A DNA stretch of 64,000 nucleotides from Paraburkholderia sp. C35 (GCF_003121405.1 NZ_QBUY01000016.1:1-64000), one strand, 5' to 3'. Positions 43,343-53,621 are shown, counted from the stretch's first letter. Program-made: numbers and translations. Notes: generated from the letters alone by a model not told the origin.

Positions 43343-44629
43343 ATGCAACTCAACCGAGTTTGCGAGATGTGGAAGAGACAGGCGCGCACTGCGCGCCTGT
43401 GTTCGTGGTGGCGAACGGTTCGCTCACGGGTAAGGCTCGACCTTGCACGCGTGATCCGTCTGGCCGCATCCGGATGGGCAGCGCCCGCAGCCGCGGCTGT
43501 GCTGCTGTCGGGCTGTGCGCTGTCGCCGGGGATGACCTTCCGGGGCATGCCATCGGGCGATGCTGCTGGAGCGGTGAATGCCGCGCACGGCGCGGCAGGC
43601 CGTGGAGGTTCGCAGGAGGCGTCGGGCGGCGATCGCGCACCTTCGGGTTCGCTGGTCGAAATCACCGACGATCTCGTCGCAAAGCAGCAAGAGGAACGGC
43701 CAACGGGCGTGCCGGCCGATGTGCGCAGCCTGTTTGCCAAGCCGGAGCAATATTTGATCGGGCCGGGCGATGTCATCAGCATCGTCGTGTGGGATCACCC
43801 GGAGCTCAGCATGCCCGCCGCCACGACGGGAGGCGGGCAGAGCACGTCCGGGTCGCCGCCTGTCGCGCCCGGCTATACGGTCGACGTGAATGGCTTCATC
43901 CAGTACGCCTATATCGGGCCCATCAAGGTCGAAGGCCTCTCGGAAATGGGCGTGCGGGATCTGCTCACGAGCAAGCTGGGCCGCTACGTCAGGCAGCCGC
44001 AGATGACGGTGCGCGTCGAAACGTACCGCAGCAAGCGCGTGTATCTCGACGGCGAAGTGAAATCGCCGGGCGTGCAGGTGCTCAACGACGTGGTGATGAC
44101 GCTGCCCGAAGCGATCAACCGGGCAGGCGGCTTTACCGACAAGTCGGACCGCTCGAAGGTGACTCTCACGCGCGGGGATGAAACGGTAGTCGTCGACATG
44201 CCGGACATGATCCGCAACAACGTGAACCCGGACCGGATCATCCTGCGCGACGGCGATCTGATCCGCGTCTATGGGGCAAACGACAGCAAGGTCTTTGTGA
44301 TTGGCGAAGTGCAGCGTCCGGGCGGCCTGCCGTTCAACAACGGTCGCATGACGCTGAACCAGGCGCTGGGCGACGCGGGCGGCATCAGCCAGACGTCCGG
44401 CGATGCGTCGCAGGTCTACGTCGTGCGGGGTCGCGAGGTAGGCAAGCGGGTGGTCTACCACCTCGACGCGACGTCGGCCTCTGCGATGGCCACGGCCGAT
44501 TCGTTCGAACTCAAGCCGAACGATGTCGTGTTCGTCGATGCGTCGTCACTGGTGAAATGGAGCCGCGTCATTGGGCTGATCCTGCCTGCGACCCAGGCGG
44601 CGTCCGCGACACGGGCACTCGGCTACTGA
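43343..44629 (+). CDS. wza: Polysaccharide export outer-membrane lipoprotein (Wza/BceE-like)
   Basis: The 428-residue lipoprotein (lipobox LLSGC, Cys58) forms the outer-membrane channel. The poly-export domain starts at YLIGPGDVISIVVWDHPELS, followed by SLBB-type beta-grasp domains (KRVYLDGEVKSPGVQVL, KVFVIGEVQRPGGLPF) and a C-terminal amphipathic segment (VKWSRVIGLILPATQA). The leader is unusually long: nearly 40 residues precede the hydrophobic core, so the in-frame GTG at 43451 (VIRLAASGW) is an alternative start. GGGGGT stands before ATG 43343. Confidence 0.9.
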   Translation: MQLNRVCEMWKRQARTARLCSWWRTVRSRVRLDLARVIRLAASGWAAPAAAAVLLSGCALSPGMTFRGMPSGDAAGAVNAAHGAAGRGGSQEASGGDRAPSGSLVEITDDLVAKQQEERPTGVPADVRSLFAKPEQYLIGPGDVISIVVWDHPELSMPAATTGGGQSTSGSPPVAPGYTVDVNGFIQYAYIGPIKVEGLSEMGVRDLLTSKLGRYVRQPQMTVRVETYRSKRVYLDGEVKSPGVQVLNDVVMTLPEAINRAGGFTDKSDRSKVTLTRGDETVVVDMPDMIRNNVNPDRIILRDGDLIRVYGANDSKVFVIGEVQRPGGLPFNNGRMTLNQALGDAGGISQTSGDASQVYVVRGREVGKRVVYHLDATSASAMATADSFELKPNDVVFVDASSLVKWSRVIGLILPATQAASATRALGY

Positions 44630-44689
44630 CCGTTATATATCGATGCACGTGCCCGGCGCGGTGGCGGCGGGCACCGACGGAGAGACAGA

Positions 44690-46933
44690 TTGAAACAGCG
44701 CGAATATCTGCTAGAGGGGTCGTTCGACGACGGCGTGATGCCGCCGGAGGGCGGGTATGTCGGCAAGCTGCTCGACACCCTATATGAAGGCCGCAAGACG
44801 ATTGTCATCGTCGCGGCGATCTTTACGCTCGTGGGCCTCGTGTATGCGATGCTCGCGCGGCCTGTCTATCAGGCCGACATGCTCATCCACGTGGAGGATA
44901 GCGACGGCGCCGCGAAAAACGCACTAGCCGATGTGTCGGCGATGTTCGCGGTGAAAACCGCTGCTTCGGCGGAAATCGAAGTGCTGCGCTCGCGGATGGT
45001 CATCTCGCGTGCCGTCGAAGCCACCCAGCTGTATATCAACGTCGCGCCGCACTATTTCCCGGTGGTGGGCCGTTGGATGGCCACCCATCTGAACGTGTCG
45101 GGCTGGTCGGGCCGAGGCGGCTACGCATGGGGCGACGAGGCGATCACGGTGGCGCACTTCGACGTGCCCGACCGGCTGCATGGCGCGAGATTCGTCATCA
45201 CGGCCAGAGGCAACGGCACGTACACGCTGGCACACAATGGCATCGATCTGCCGGGCCGGGTCGGCGAGACGCTGCACGCCGAAGTGCCGGGCGGTGCGAT
45301 CGACCTGCTGGTGAGCGAGATCGACGCGCGCCCCGGCGTCACCTTCGATCTGTCGCGCTCGTCCGAACTGTCGGCGACGCTCGACCTGCAAAGCCGGCTG
45401 ATGATCTCGGAGAAAGGCAAGGAGTCGTCGGTGATCGGCGCGGCGCTGGAAGGCGGCGACCCGGTGAAGACGAGCGTGATCCTGAATGCGATCGGCAACG
45501 AGTATATGCGGCAGAAGGTGCAGCGCACGCAGGAGGAAGCCGAGAAGTCGATTGCGTTCCTCAACCAGCAATTGCCGGAGTTGAAGGCGAAGCTGGAGCA
45601 GGCCGAAGAAGAATACAACCAGTTCCGTTCGGAGCACGGCGCAGTCGATCTGGGCGCGGAAGCGGCCGCCTTGCTGCAGAGCACGGCGCAGGCGCAGAAC
45701 CGCATTGCCGAGTTGCGGCAGCAGCGCGCCCAGCTGGACGCGCGCTACATGCCGGACAACCCCGCACTGATCGCAACGAATGGGCAACTGGAAGAAGCTG
45801 AGAAGTCGCTGTCCGAACTCGCCGTGCAGACCAAACGGCTGCCGCCTCTCGAGCAGAGCGTGCTGCGCCTGCAACGCGAAGTGCAGGTCGACACGAACAT
45901 CTACACGAACCTCTTGAACACCAAGGAGCAGATGCGGCTGGCCAAGGCGGGTAAAGTGTCGAATGCCCGTCTGATCGACAGCGCCGCCATTCCCGAGGGA
46001 CCGATCCGCCCCAAGCGCACGCTGATTCTGGTCGCAGGTTCGCTCACGGGCATTTTCGTCGGCTCGGCGTTCGTGCTGTTCCGGCGCAGGATGAATAGCG
46101 GTATCGCGATGGTCGATGAAATCGAGGCGGGCGCGGGGCTGCACGTCTATGCTTCCGTGCCGCGCAGCCGCATGCAGCAGATGCTCACGCGCCGGTTGCC
46201 GGAAAGCCTGCCGGGGACGTGCAGCGTGCTGGCGTGCACGGCATCGTTCGATTCCGCCGTCGAGAGCTTGCGCAGCTTCAGAGGCGCGCTCGAATTCGCG
46301 TTGCGCGATGCGCCCAATCATGTCGTCCTGCTTGCCGGCCCGACGCCGATGGTGGGCAAGTCGTTCGTGTCGGTGAATCTGGCGGCGCTGCTGGGCGCGT
46401 CGGGCCAGCGTGTGCTGCTCGTCGACACGGATCTGCGGCGCGGCTCGCTGAACGCCTGTGTCGGCGTGCGTTCCAGCCCTGGCATCACGGACATCCTGCA
46501 AGGCTCGCCGTACGAGAGCGCAGTGCATCGGCAGATCATGCCGGGCGTCGACTTCGTGGCGAACGGCGGCTATGTGGCCAATGCGAGCGAACTGCTTCGG
46601 CATAGCCGCTTCAGGCGCTTCGTCGAATGGGCGGATCGCGAGTACGACATCGTGCTGATGGATGCGCCGCCCATCCTGCCCGTTGCCGATTCGGGCATCG
46701 TCGCCAATCTGGCGGGCATGGTGTTCCTGGTCGCACGCCAGGGGGTGACGAGTGTCTCGGAGTTGCGCGAATCGGTGCGCCGCTTCGAACAGATCGGTGT
46801 GCCCGTGCGCGGCGTGGTCTTTAACGACATGACTTCGCGGCCCGGCAAGTACGGCAGCGAATATGCCGCCTATGGCTACGCGAGCTACAGCAATACGGGA
46901 AGCGATGCGGGCAACGCGAGCAACCCGGGCTGA
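44690..46933 (+). CDS. wzc: Polysaccharide co-polymerase tyrosine autokinase (Wzc/BceF-like)
   Basis: The 747-residue inner-membrane protein has a Wzz domain with N-terminal helix (about 37-56), a periplasmic coiled coil, a GNVR segment, a second helix (TLILVAGSLTGIFVGSAFVL) and a cytosolic BY-kinase: Walker A GPTPMVGKS (550-558), Walker A' VLLVDTDLRRG, Walker B IVLMDAPPILP. The C-terminal tail has a Tyr cluster (Tyr721, 725, 728, 730, 733) for autophosphorylation. It controls chain length and export with Wza. The start is TTG 44690 with GGAGAG upstream. No phosphatase (wzb) gene is next to it. Confidence 0.94.
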   Translation: MKQREYLLEGSFDDGVMPPEGGYVGKLLDTLYEGRKTIVIVAAIFTLVGLVYAMLARPVYQADMLIHVEDSDGAAKNALADVSAMFAVKTAASAEIEVLRSRMVISRAVEATQLYINVAPHYFPVVGRWMATHLNVSGWSGRGGYAWGDEAITVAHFDVPDRLHGARFVITARGNGTYTLAHNGIDLPGRVGETLHAEVPGGAIDLLVSEIDARPGVTFDLSRSSELSATLDLQSRLMISEKGKESSVIGAALEGGDPVKTSVILNAIGNEYMRQKVQRTQEEAEKSIAFLNQQLPELKAKLEQAEEEYNQFRSEHGAVDLGAEAAALLQSTAQAQNRIAELRQQRAQLDARYMPDNPALIATNGQLEEAEKSLSELAVQTKRLPPLEQSVLRLQREVQVDTNIYTNLLNTKEQMRLAKAGKVSNARLIDSAAIPEGPIRPKRTLILVAGSLTGIFVGSAFVLFRRRMNSGIAMVDEIEAGAGLHVYASVPRSRMQQMLTRRLPESLPGTCSVLACTASFDSAVESLRSFRGALEFALRDAPNHVVLLAGPTPMVGKSFVSVNLAALLGASGQRVLLVDTDLRRGSLNACVGVRSSPGITDILQGSPYESAVHRQIMPGVDFVANGGYVANASELLRHSRFRRFVEWADREYDIVLMDAPPILPVADSGIVANLAGMVFLVARQGVTSVSELRESVRRFEQIGVPVRGVVFNDMTSRPGKYGSEYAAYGYASYSNTGSDAGNASNPG

Positions 46934-46935
46934 AC

Positions 46936-46961
46936 GCATGACGGCATCGCGGCCGTCATGC
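46936..46961 (+). terminator. Terminator-like hairpin behind wzc
   Basis: GCATGACGGC (46936-46945) pairs perfectly with GCCGTCATGC (46952-46961), starting 2 bases after the stop. No U-tract. Confidence 0.6.
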
Positions 46962-47369
46962 GCGACAGCAACGATAGACGATGCGTGTGCCTTCCGGCAC
47001 ACCGACCTTCCCGATTCCAATCTCGGTCCTGCGCCAGTCGATACGGCGCAGCGGTCGTTTCTTCACTCCCTCGATCCGTGCACGCCGGCCTTCGGTGGTC
47101 GCTCACGCGAGCCAGTCGCTCTGCGGTGTCGATGTGATAAAGCCAGATGCGTGGCGACGTCCAGAACGCCTCGCATCGACTGCACTCGATGCGCGCGGCA
47201 ACGTTCGCTTCCGGTCTCGCCAGGCAGGCCGCGTCCAGCTAATACGCAATGCAGGGAAGTGTTCCAGCGATCATCGGAGGGGAGTGAGGATGGCGTGACA
47301 CAACCAGTCTCGATGCGTGGGGTGTGAAGCGCTGGGCGCGCCTCCCGTCGATCAGACCTGCATCACGGA
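46962..47369. other. Intergenic region between wzc and acyltransferase
   Basis: No gene is supported. The sequence separates the wzc stop from the end of the minus-strand acyltransferase. A strong ribosome-like site, GGAGGGGAGTGAGG, before an ATG at about 47290 is followed at once by a stop (ATG-GCG-TGA), so it cannot start a protein. Confidence 0.4.
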
Positions 47370-48473
47370 TCAGCGTGCGTCGTGATTGACGGGCACTTTG
47401 CGCGTCGGGCCGTCATCAGCGGCGATGAGTTCGCGGTTCAGGCCCGCCAGTCTGGCGCCGCGCAACGGAATGGCGGGCACGGCCTGCAACAGCTTGCGTG
47501 CGCTGCGGTGCAGCGGTTTGTCGACGAACCAGTAGAGCGCGACGCCTACGGCTGTTGCGATGACGATGATGATGGCCGCTCCGGCGGGCGCAGTCGCGTC
47601 AAAGCCGTCGATCACATTCGCCAGCAGCTTGCGCGCGGCCTCCACGCAATACGGATGGCTCAGATAGATGGCATAACTGGCATCGCCGACGAGCAGCGCG
47701 CCTTTCGTCAACGGGCCCGAACCGAGCTTCGATTCGAGACTCAGGCAGCTCGCGACCATCAGGAAAGCGGGAATGCCGAAGTAAAGCAGGTGGGCGCGCG
47801 AGAGTCCGTTCCAGTTCACGTACGCCATCCAGACATAGGCGGCGATCGCGACGCCGACGGCAAGCGCAGGCTTGATCAGCCTGCCGCGCTTCCACAACTG
47901 ATAGACCACGAAGCCGAGCGGAAACTCGAAGCTGCGCTGATACGAATAGAAATCGGCGAACACGTCGCGCGAACCCGAGGTCGCTGCCGCGAAATAGATC
48001 GCAAAGATCGACGCGGAGACGAACAGCAGCCGGTGGCGACGCATCAGAACGAGCGAGAGTGCCGTGACCACGTAGAACATCATTTCGTAGTTCAGCGTCC
48101 AGCCGACGAACAGCATCGGGAAGATCAGGCCACTTTCCTTGCGATACGGAATGAAAAACAGCGACTTCAGCAGATTGCCGAAATCGGCGGTGGTCGAGTT
48201 GAACAGGGAGGGCGCGACAAGCGTGCCGGCGAATACCACGAAGGTCAGCAACCAGTAGAGCGGCACGATCCGCGCAATGCGGTCCGACAGGAAGCGCTGC
48301 GCGGTGATGCGGGGACTGTCGAGCACGAGTGCGATGACGAAGCCGCTCAGCACGAAGAACACGTCGACACCGAACTCACCGAACGTGTGCCCCGTCGGCG
48401 CCATGATGTGATAGTAGATGACGGTGATCGCCGCAATGCCGCGCAAGACGGTGAGAGACTGGAGCTTGTTCAT
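47370..48473 (-). CDS. Acyltransferase 3 family membrane protein
   Basis: The 367-residue protein has about 10 helices and the family marks LRGIAAITVIYYH, GVDVFFVLSGFVIALVL, SDRIARIVPLYW, VGWTLNYEMMFY and GDASYAIYLSHPY. These enzymes move acetyl or related groups to sugars of exopolysaccharide, O-antigen or lipid. Placed against the operon direction between wzc and the glycosidase remnant, it probably O-acylates the polymer made here. The start ATG 48473 has only a weak ribosome site. Confidence 0.88.
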   Translation of the reverse strand: MNKLQSLTVLRGIAAITVIYYHIMAPTGHTFGEFGVDVFFVLSGFVIALVLDSPRITAQRFLSDRIARIVPLYWLLTFVVFAGTLVAPSLFNSTTADFGNLLKSLFFIPYRKESGLIFPMLFVGWTLNYEMMFYVVTALSLVLMRRHRLLFVSASIFAIYFAAATSGSRDVFADFYSYQRSFEFPLGFVVYQLWKRGRLIKPALAVGVAIAAYVWMAYVNWNGLSRAHLLYFGIPAFLMVASCLSLESKLGSGPLTKGALLVGDASYAIYLSHPYCVEAARKLLANVIDGFDATAPAGAAIIIVIATAVGVALYWFVDKPLHRSARKLLQAVPAIPLRGARLAGLNRELIAADDGPTRKVPVNHDAR

Positions 48474-48806
48474 GTATCGCGATCTTCGTATTCGCTAATG
48501 CTGGGCGGAGCGGATGCTCTGCGATTCCGTCTCAATTCTGACATTACAAAGACGCAAGCGAGTGCGCAGTTGGTGTGTGACCGTACGCAATCCTGTAATT
48601 TTTGGTTAGATATCGATCGTTGCGGGAAGAGGGTCAGGACACGCCGGCGAACGGCAGCACGTTCTGTTCGCCGGTGCACACACATGGGATGCGACCACGC
48701 ATCACAATGCTGTTCTACACCTCTGCCACAGAGGCATACGCATAGAGATGCAGGCGTGGCAAAGGGCACACGGAACCTGCATGCCGTCCCACGCGAGGAA
48801 AGCGCC
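48474..48806. promoter_or_regulatory. Divergent promoter region of acyltransferase and glycosidase
   Basis: The region separates two outward-reading genes. It contains a 9-bp hairpin, CCGGCGAAC (48644-48652) with GTTCGCCGG (48666-48674), and an A+T-richer part at about 48530-48620 that could hold promoters. No gene seen. Confidence 0.45.
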
Positions 48807-50198
48807 GTGAAGCATCCCGTAGCCGCCATCCGTCACCTGTTTGCCCATCCGGAGGTTTCTCGCGGCCCGCGGCACGTGAGCAGGGCAACACCTGGCAAGC
48901 GGTTGGGCGCGCGTGCCGCGGCCAACCTCGCTATCGGCATCTGCGTGCTTGTATCCGGGGCGACGGTGCAAGCGGGCGAACCTGTACGGGCCATGCCTGC
49001 CAGCGCCTTTATCGATACGCTCGGTGTCGTGACCCATCTCGACTATCTGGATGGCGCGTATGCGAACGTGCGCAACGTCGCCGAGAATCTGGCATGGCTC
49101 GGCATCCATCACGATCGCAGCTTCCCACCCGCTCCGAACTAGCCGCTCTCGACCTATGTGTTCCTTGCGCAACGCGGAGTCCGCTTCAACTTTCTGACGC
49201 GCCCGAATATCGAGGGGTCGATCGAGGTGGCAGCAAAACTGAACGCGGCAGTACCCGGCAGCGTCGCGGCCATCGAAGGCTTCAACGAGATCGATAATTT
49301 TCCGGTACCGTTCCGCGGCCTCAAGGGCATGGCTGCCGGGCTCGCCGCGCAGCGCGAGATCTACACGCGCGTGCGCAGCACGCCCGAGCTCGCGGGCGTC
49401 CCTGTGTATGACCTGACGGGCTACGACCTCAAATCCGTCGATACGCGCGCCGATTCCGCCGATTTCGCGAACCAGCATGCGTATCCGCAAAACGGTAATC
49501 AGCCTACCTATAACGTGCCGGGCGGTGCCTGGTTACCGGCAGCCATCGATAGCGTGAAGAAATTCCAGCTGCCGGTTGTGATCACCGAATTCGGTTACTT
49601 CTCGATGCCGCAGTCGGGCTGGTACATGATCGGCGTCGACGAGGCGACGCAGGCCAAGGGCGTGCTCAACGGCTACATGGACGCGGCGGCGGCGGGTGTG
49701 AAGCGGCTCTATGTCTACGAACTGCTCGACCAGAAACCCGATCCGGAGCACAAGAACCCTGAAATGCACTTCGGGCTTTTTCGCGTGGGCAACAGCCCGA
49801 AGCCGGTGGCTCAGGCGATTCACAATCTCACGTCGGTGTTGAACGCGAGCGTGCCGCGCAGCGCCAGCGGTGCGGCGCGTCATTCGCTCGCGTATACGCT
49901 GTCAGGGATGCCGGCGTCGGCAAACAGCCTGCTGCTGCAGAAAAAGGACAATCGCTTCGTGCTGGTGCTATGGAATGAAACCACCTTCTGGAACCGCGCG
50001 GAAGGAACACCCGTCACCCATCCACCTGTCCGCATCAACGTCGACTTTGGCGCGACGGCGAGCCGTGTCGATCTGTACGACCCGCTCGTTTCGGCCGAGC
50101 CGTTCGCAAGCCATCGCGACGTGCGCCAACTCGCGGTCGACGTCCCTGATCATGTGATTCTGCTTGAAGTCACACCGGCAGACATGCCGGGAACCTGA
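48807..50198 (+). pseudogene. Clan GH-A glycoside hydrolase interrupted by in-frame amber codon
   Basis: One frame runs from GTG 48807 (GAGGAA upstream) to 50198 with a single TAG at 49140-49142 (codon 112). Before it: a signal peptide (LAIGICVLVSGATVQAG) and the first barrel strands (AFIDTLGVVTHLDYLDG). After it: VRFNFLTRPNIEGS, the acid/base GFNEIDN (Glu161) and the nucleophile VITEFGYFS (Glu261), typical of clan GH-A barrels. CAG to TAG, one transition, would restore NQPLSTY. Thus an exported glycosidase, perhaps for polymer trimming, that is now truncated; restart at GTG 49158 would give 346 residues without the first strands. Confidence 0.85.
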
Positions 50199-50272
50199 GC
50201 CGGTTCGCCGGCATCCTGCGTCGCGTCGATTGCCGATACCCGATGCCCGATATCCGTCAGTCAGGCATCTGG

Positions 50273-52039
50273 CTATCCGGCCGCAGTGGGAAACACGTAC
50301 AGCCAGGCGGGCGTTCCCTTCAGCGGTATCCAGCCGGGACCGGGCTGGATGTTCGGCATCGAGAGCGACACCACCGCTCGCGCGCCGCTCCGGGCAAATG
50401 CCTTCATGACCTCGTCACGCCGTTGCGGCGTCAGCTGCGTCCAGAACACTTCGCTGTAATCCGGGTGAAGCGGTTCGACGTCTTTATCGAAGCGGGTACG
50501 GTCTTGCGGCTCGATACGGTACGGGAGACCACCGAACTCGGCGACGATCCGCAAGCGCGACACATACGCCCAGCTGACCCTGACAGTCGGGCCGGTATCC
50601 CGGATGACGGCCACCGGATCGCCCGGTTGCAATCCTGCAGCCGTCAACGCACTGGCAATCCGCCATTGCGGGTCGTCGTGATAGTCCGCCTGACGAAACA
50701 CCGGCTTGAACGACGCTTCTTTCGCGAGCACCAGCTGGCCGAACATGCCCGCGCTATAGATGACAACGAGTGCCGTGGCAAGCAGGCGACGTGAATGCAG
50801 CGTCACGTCGAGCAACGGCGCCCACGTCAGAAGCGCGATCACCATCAGGAACGGGCTGAGATAGCGCTCTTCGATATGAACGAGCATATAGGTGCCGAAC
50901 CCTGCGACGGCAGGAAACCAAAGTGGCCAGGTCCGGACGATTGTCCTGAAAAGCGACGTCCGCCACGGCTGCCTGACAAGGGACAGCAGGAGAGCCACCG
51001 CAACCGCCAGCACGATCGGGTTGAGCTTGAGTATCTGCAGCAGGTTCCAGATACACCGCCCAATCGCCATCAATTCGAGCTTGAGGCTGAAGAAGTGTCG
51101 AAAGCCCTTGTACCAGTAGGCGACATCGTTATACGGCGGGTACGTGGTCCTGAAAGGCGTCCCAAAGCCGAACGCCGGCAAGTCCGCAATCAGTTGAGTC
51201 GTTGGATGGAGTGGCCGGCCGAACTGCTCCGGTCCACCTTGCCAGTTGCTGAAATGCGGAAGCTCATTGACGTGCCAGGGGAGATTCAGCATGCCCGACG
51301 CACCCAGCGTGAATTCGCCGTAGGACCAGGAGATGCCGGCAATATAGACAGCAAAGAGGATACCGAAGCTTCCCACGACCGCACCGAGTGGCCGCCACAG
51401 GCTGCGCTTCGTGCCGCAATAGACGAGTAGCGTCACGATGAACAGAACGGAGAAGGGCGTGAACACGCCCTTGATCCAGACCCCGATACCGAGGACCACA
51501 CCAAGTAATATCGCGGTGCCCAGATCGCGCCGCCGGATCAGGGCAAGAAGCAGGCTCGATCCGAGCAGGAAACAGGTGGTCACGAGCAGATCGGGACATA
51601 CGGCAGAAACCGTTTCGAGTCCCAGGCAGGCGCCTAGAAAAACGCAGGTGCCGATCCAGATCGTAAATGGATGCCGGCGCAGTGCGAGCAGATCAGGCCA
51701 GTAGAGCGCAAGGGCATTTCTGATCAGACCGCGCCAGGATGCGTAGGCAACCAGATAGATCACCCAGTTGATTGCCGTGATCGCATGCCATTCGCCCTCG
51801 GGCGTCGGGGCGGCCAGCGACCGTGCCGCGGCAATCAACGCGGGATAACCGGGATTCCAGAAAGGGTTGAAAATTTCACGCCAGTCGACGTGAGCAACGG
51901 CCCAGCTGACATTGAGATAAGAGATCCAGTCGCCGTAGTATTGCGGCCGACCGTACATGCCTTCGACTATGCCGAGTGCGCCGACGACGATCCAGGACAG
52001 GACGATATGTACATTCCCAGCTGGCCATTTCATTGCCAT
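50273..52039 (-). CDS. Polytopic membrane protein, GT-C glycosyltransferase-like
   Basis: The 588-residue protein has about 11 transmembrane helices and a soluble C-terminal domain of about 150 residues (QWRIASALTAAGLQPGDPVA). The N-terminal loop YYGDWISYLNVSWAVAHVDW with an acidic residue, followed by FNPFWNPGYPAL, has the look of lipid-sugar-using GT-C enzymes (ArnT/PMT type), but I cannot name the family. GGAGACGCC precedes the ATG. It lies next to a GtrB-like GT2, whose polyprenyl-linked sugar it could use. Confidence 0.7.
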   Translation of the reverse strand: MAMKWPAGNVHIVLSWIVVGALGIVEGMYGRPQYYGDWISYLNVSWAVAHVDWREIFNPFWNPGYPALIAAARSLAAPTPEGEWHAITAINWVIYLVAYASWRGLIRNALALYWPDLLALRRHPFTIWIGTCVFLGACLGLETVSAVCPDLLVTTCFLLGSSLLLALIRRRDLGTAILLGVVLGIGVWIKGVFTPFSVLFIVTLLVYCGTKRSLWRPLGAVVGSFGILFAVYIAGISWSYGEFTLGASGMLNLPWHVNELPHFSNWQGGPEQFGRPLHPTTQLIADLPAFGFGTPFRTTYPPYNDVAYWYKGFRHFFSLKLELMAIGRCIWNLLQILKLNPIVLAVAVALLLSLVRQPWRTSLFRTIVRTWPLWFPAVAGFGTYMLVHIEERYLSPFLMVIALLTWAPLLDVTLHSRRLLATALVVIYSAGMFGQLVLAKEASFKPVFRQADYHDDPQWRIASALTAAGLQPGDPVAVIRDTGPTVRVSWAYVSRLRIVAEFGGLPYRIEPQDRTRFDKDVEPLHPDYSEVFWTQLTPQRRDEVMKAFARSGARAVVSLSMPNIQPGPGWIPLKGTPAWLYVFPTAAG

Positions 52040-52506
52040 GTGGCGTCTCCGCGTTCGCAGCCGGACGATCGATAGACGGGCGGGTGAACGCCACCATTGT
52101 CTGCGCCGATCCGCGCGTAACGTTGCATGTTTTATCTGCCTTCGGATCTGCCGGACATCGCGCGAAGCGGCATGTCATGTCGACATATCGCGCGCGACGG
52201 GCAGAAGGGGAAGGTTGTCGTTGCCTGCTTTATTGTTGGAAGCCGTTTTGTGGTCCGATCAGCCATTTGGGCCATAAAACGTCCGATATCCGTCGAGGTA
52301 TGCGCCTCGTCCGTTGACTGTCCTGTCGGGCGTGGACGCCAGGCAAGTCATGCGACGAATGTATCCGGCGAGAAACGGGCGCACTGTGCGTTTGGCAACG
52401 CCGCTTTCGATCGCGGCATCATCGATGTGAAGTCGATGCACAGACCCGGATTCGCAACGGAAAGCCGCCCGTTGATGGGCGTGATTGAACGCGATGATTC
52501 ACAGGA
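52040..52506. other. Intergenic region between GT-C and GT2 genes
   Basis: About 470 bases with no credible gene. It includes the upstream region of the GT-C-like gene (read leftwards). The right end carries the hairpin listed next. Composition is lower in G+C than the core genome. Confidence 0.4.
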
Positions 52507-52532
52507 CATGGCACGCGAACGGGCGTGCCATG
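52507..52532 (-). terminator. Terminator-like hairpin behind GT2 gene
   Basis: CATGGCACGC (52507-52516) pairs perfectly with GCGTGCCATG (52523-52532), 6 bases beyond the GT2 stop on the minus strand. No U-tract. Confidence 0.6.
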
Positions 52533-52538
52533 CGCCGA

Positions 52539-53621
52539 TCAGACTTCGTCGGCGCCTGGAGATTGATAGCGCCTGCGGATCAGATAAACCGGCCGGTTCT
52601 TCGACTCGTAGTAGATGCGGCCGATGTATTCACCCAGCACGCCGATTCCGATCAGTTGCACCCCTCCGAGCAGGAGGACGGCCGAAATCAGCGACGCGTA
52701 GCCCGGCACGGCGACCCCTTGAATCATGGTTCGCACGATGAGGAATGACGCATACAGAAACGCGCCCAGCGCCACGAAACTGCCGACATAAGTCCACACG
52801 CGAAGCGGCAGCGTGCTGAAGCTCGGGAAGCCTTCCAGCGCGAAGTTCCAGAGTTTCCAGCCGGAGAACTTGGACCTGCCGGCAAGGCGCGGTTCGCGCA
52901 CGTATTCGACGACGGCCGTCTGGTAACCCACCCACGCGAACAGCCCCTTCATGAAGCGGCGCGTCTCGGGCAGCCGTTTGAGGGCATCGACGACTTCCCG
53001 CGTAATCAGACGGAAATCCCCCACGTTTTCAGGGATTTTCGTGTCGCAGACCGAATTGTGGATGCGATAGAAAATGCCGGCGGTCTGACGTTTCAGGAAG
53101 GAATCCGTGAGCCGGTCGACGCGTTTGGCGACGACGACATCGTAGCCTTCACGCCATTTCTCGATCAGTAACGGAATGACCCGGGGCGGATCCTGAAGAT
53201 CGGCATCGAAAGGGATCACGATGTCGCCGCGCGCTTCGTCGAGTCCAGCCGAGAGTGCGGCCTCCTTGCCGAAGTTGCGCGACAGATCGATCACACGGAT
53301 GCGGTTGTCCTGATCCGACATGCTGATGAGCATGCGAAGCGTGCCATCGCGGCTGCCGTCGTTCACACAGACGATTTCGAACTGGATTCCGTCGATGCCT
53401 TCGAGTACGGGTATAACCGTACTGAAAAATGATCCGATCATTTCGTCTTCGTTGTAGAACGGCACGACGAGCGACAGGAGACGGGGTTTGCCATCGTCGG
53501 GTGCTTTCGCGGGCAAGGGATCGGACAGGGCAGTCGTGTCGCGCGCATCGGCCGGCGAGCTTGCCGCTTCCCTCAGGAGCGTTTCCGGAACCAGGAAGTG
53601 CGGGCGGCTGACGTAGTCCAT
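52539..53621 (-). CDS. GtrB/DPM1-like family 2 glycosyltransferase
   Basis: The 360-residue protein has a GT-A domain (LLSLVVPFYNEDEMIGSFFS, VCVNDGSRDGT, IVIPFDADLQDPP with the DxD motif, FRLITREVVDALKRLPE) and two C-terminal helices (VGSFVALGAFLYASFLIV and ISAVLLLGGVQLIGIGVLGE). It matches polyprenyl-phosphate glucosyl/mannosyl transferases such as GtrB. It likely makes an undecaprenyl-phosphate sugar used by a GT-C enzyme. The N-terminal 45 residues are non-conserved. GAGGTAACT precedes the ATG. Confidence 0.9.
   Translation of the reverse strand: MDYVSRPHFLVPETLLREAASSPADARDTTALSDPLPAKAPDDGKPRLLSLVVPFYNEDEMIGSFFSTVIPVLEGIDGIQFEIVCVNDGSRDGTLRMLISMSDQDNRIRVIDLSRNFGKEAALSAGLDEARGDIVIPFDADLQDPPRVIPLLIEKWREGYDVVVAKRVDRLTDSFLKRQTAGIFYRIHNSVCDTKIPENVGDFRLITREVVDALKRLPETRRFMKGLFAWVGYQTAVVEYVREPRLAGRSKFSGWKLWNFALEGFPSFSTLPLRVWTYVGSFVALGAFLYASFLIVRTMIQGVAVPGYASLISAVLLLGGVQLIGIGVLGEYIGRIYYESKNRPVYLIRRRYQSPGADEV

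Noticed and set aside
44924..47020. Long minus-strand open frame opposite wzc
   Set aside because: Antisense shadow; Arg/His-rich without family features.
47382..48806. Plus-strand open frame extending upstream of the glycosidase
   Set aside because: It is antisense to the acyltransferase; only the part from GTG 48807, with ribosome site and signal peptide, is credible.
49140..49142. Amber codon as sense codon
   Set aside because: TAG ends tadA normally in this window, and nothing suggests a recoding element at this site, so a broken gene is the simpler reading.
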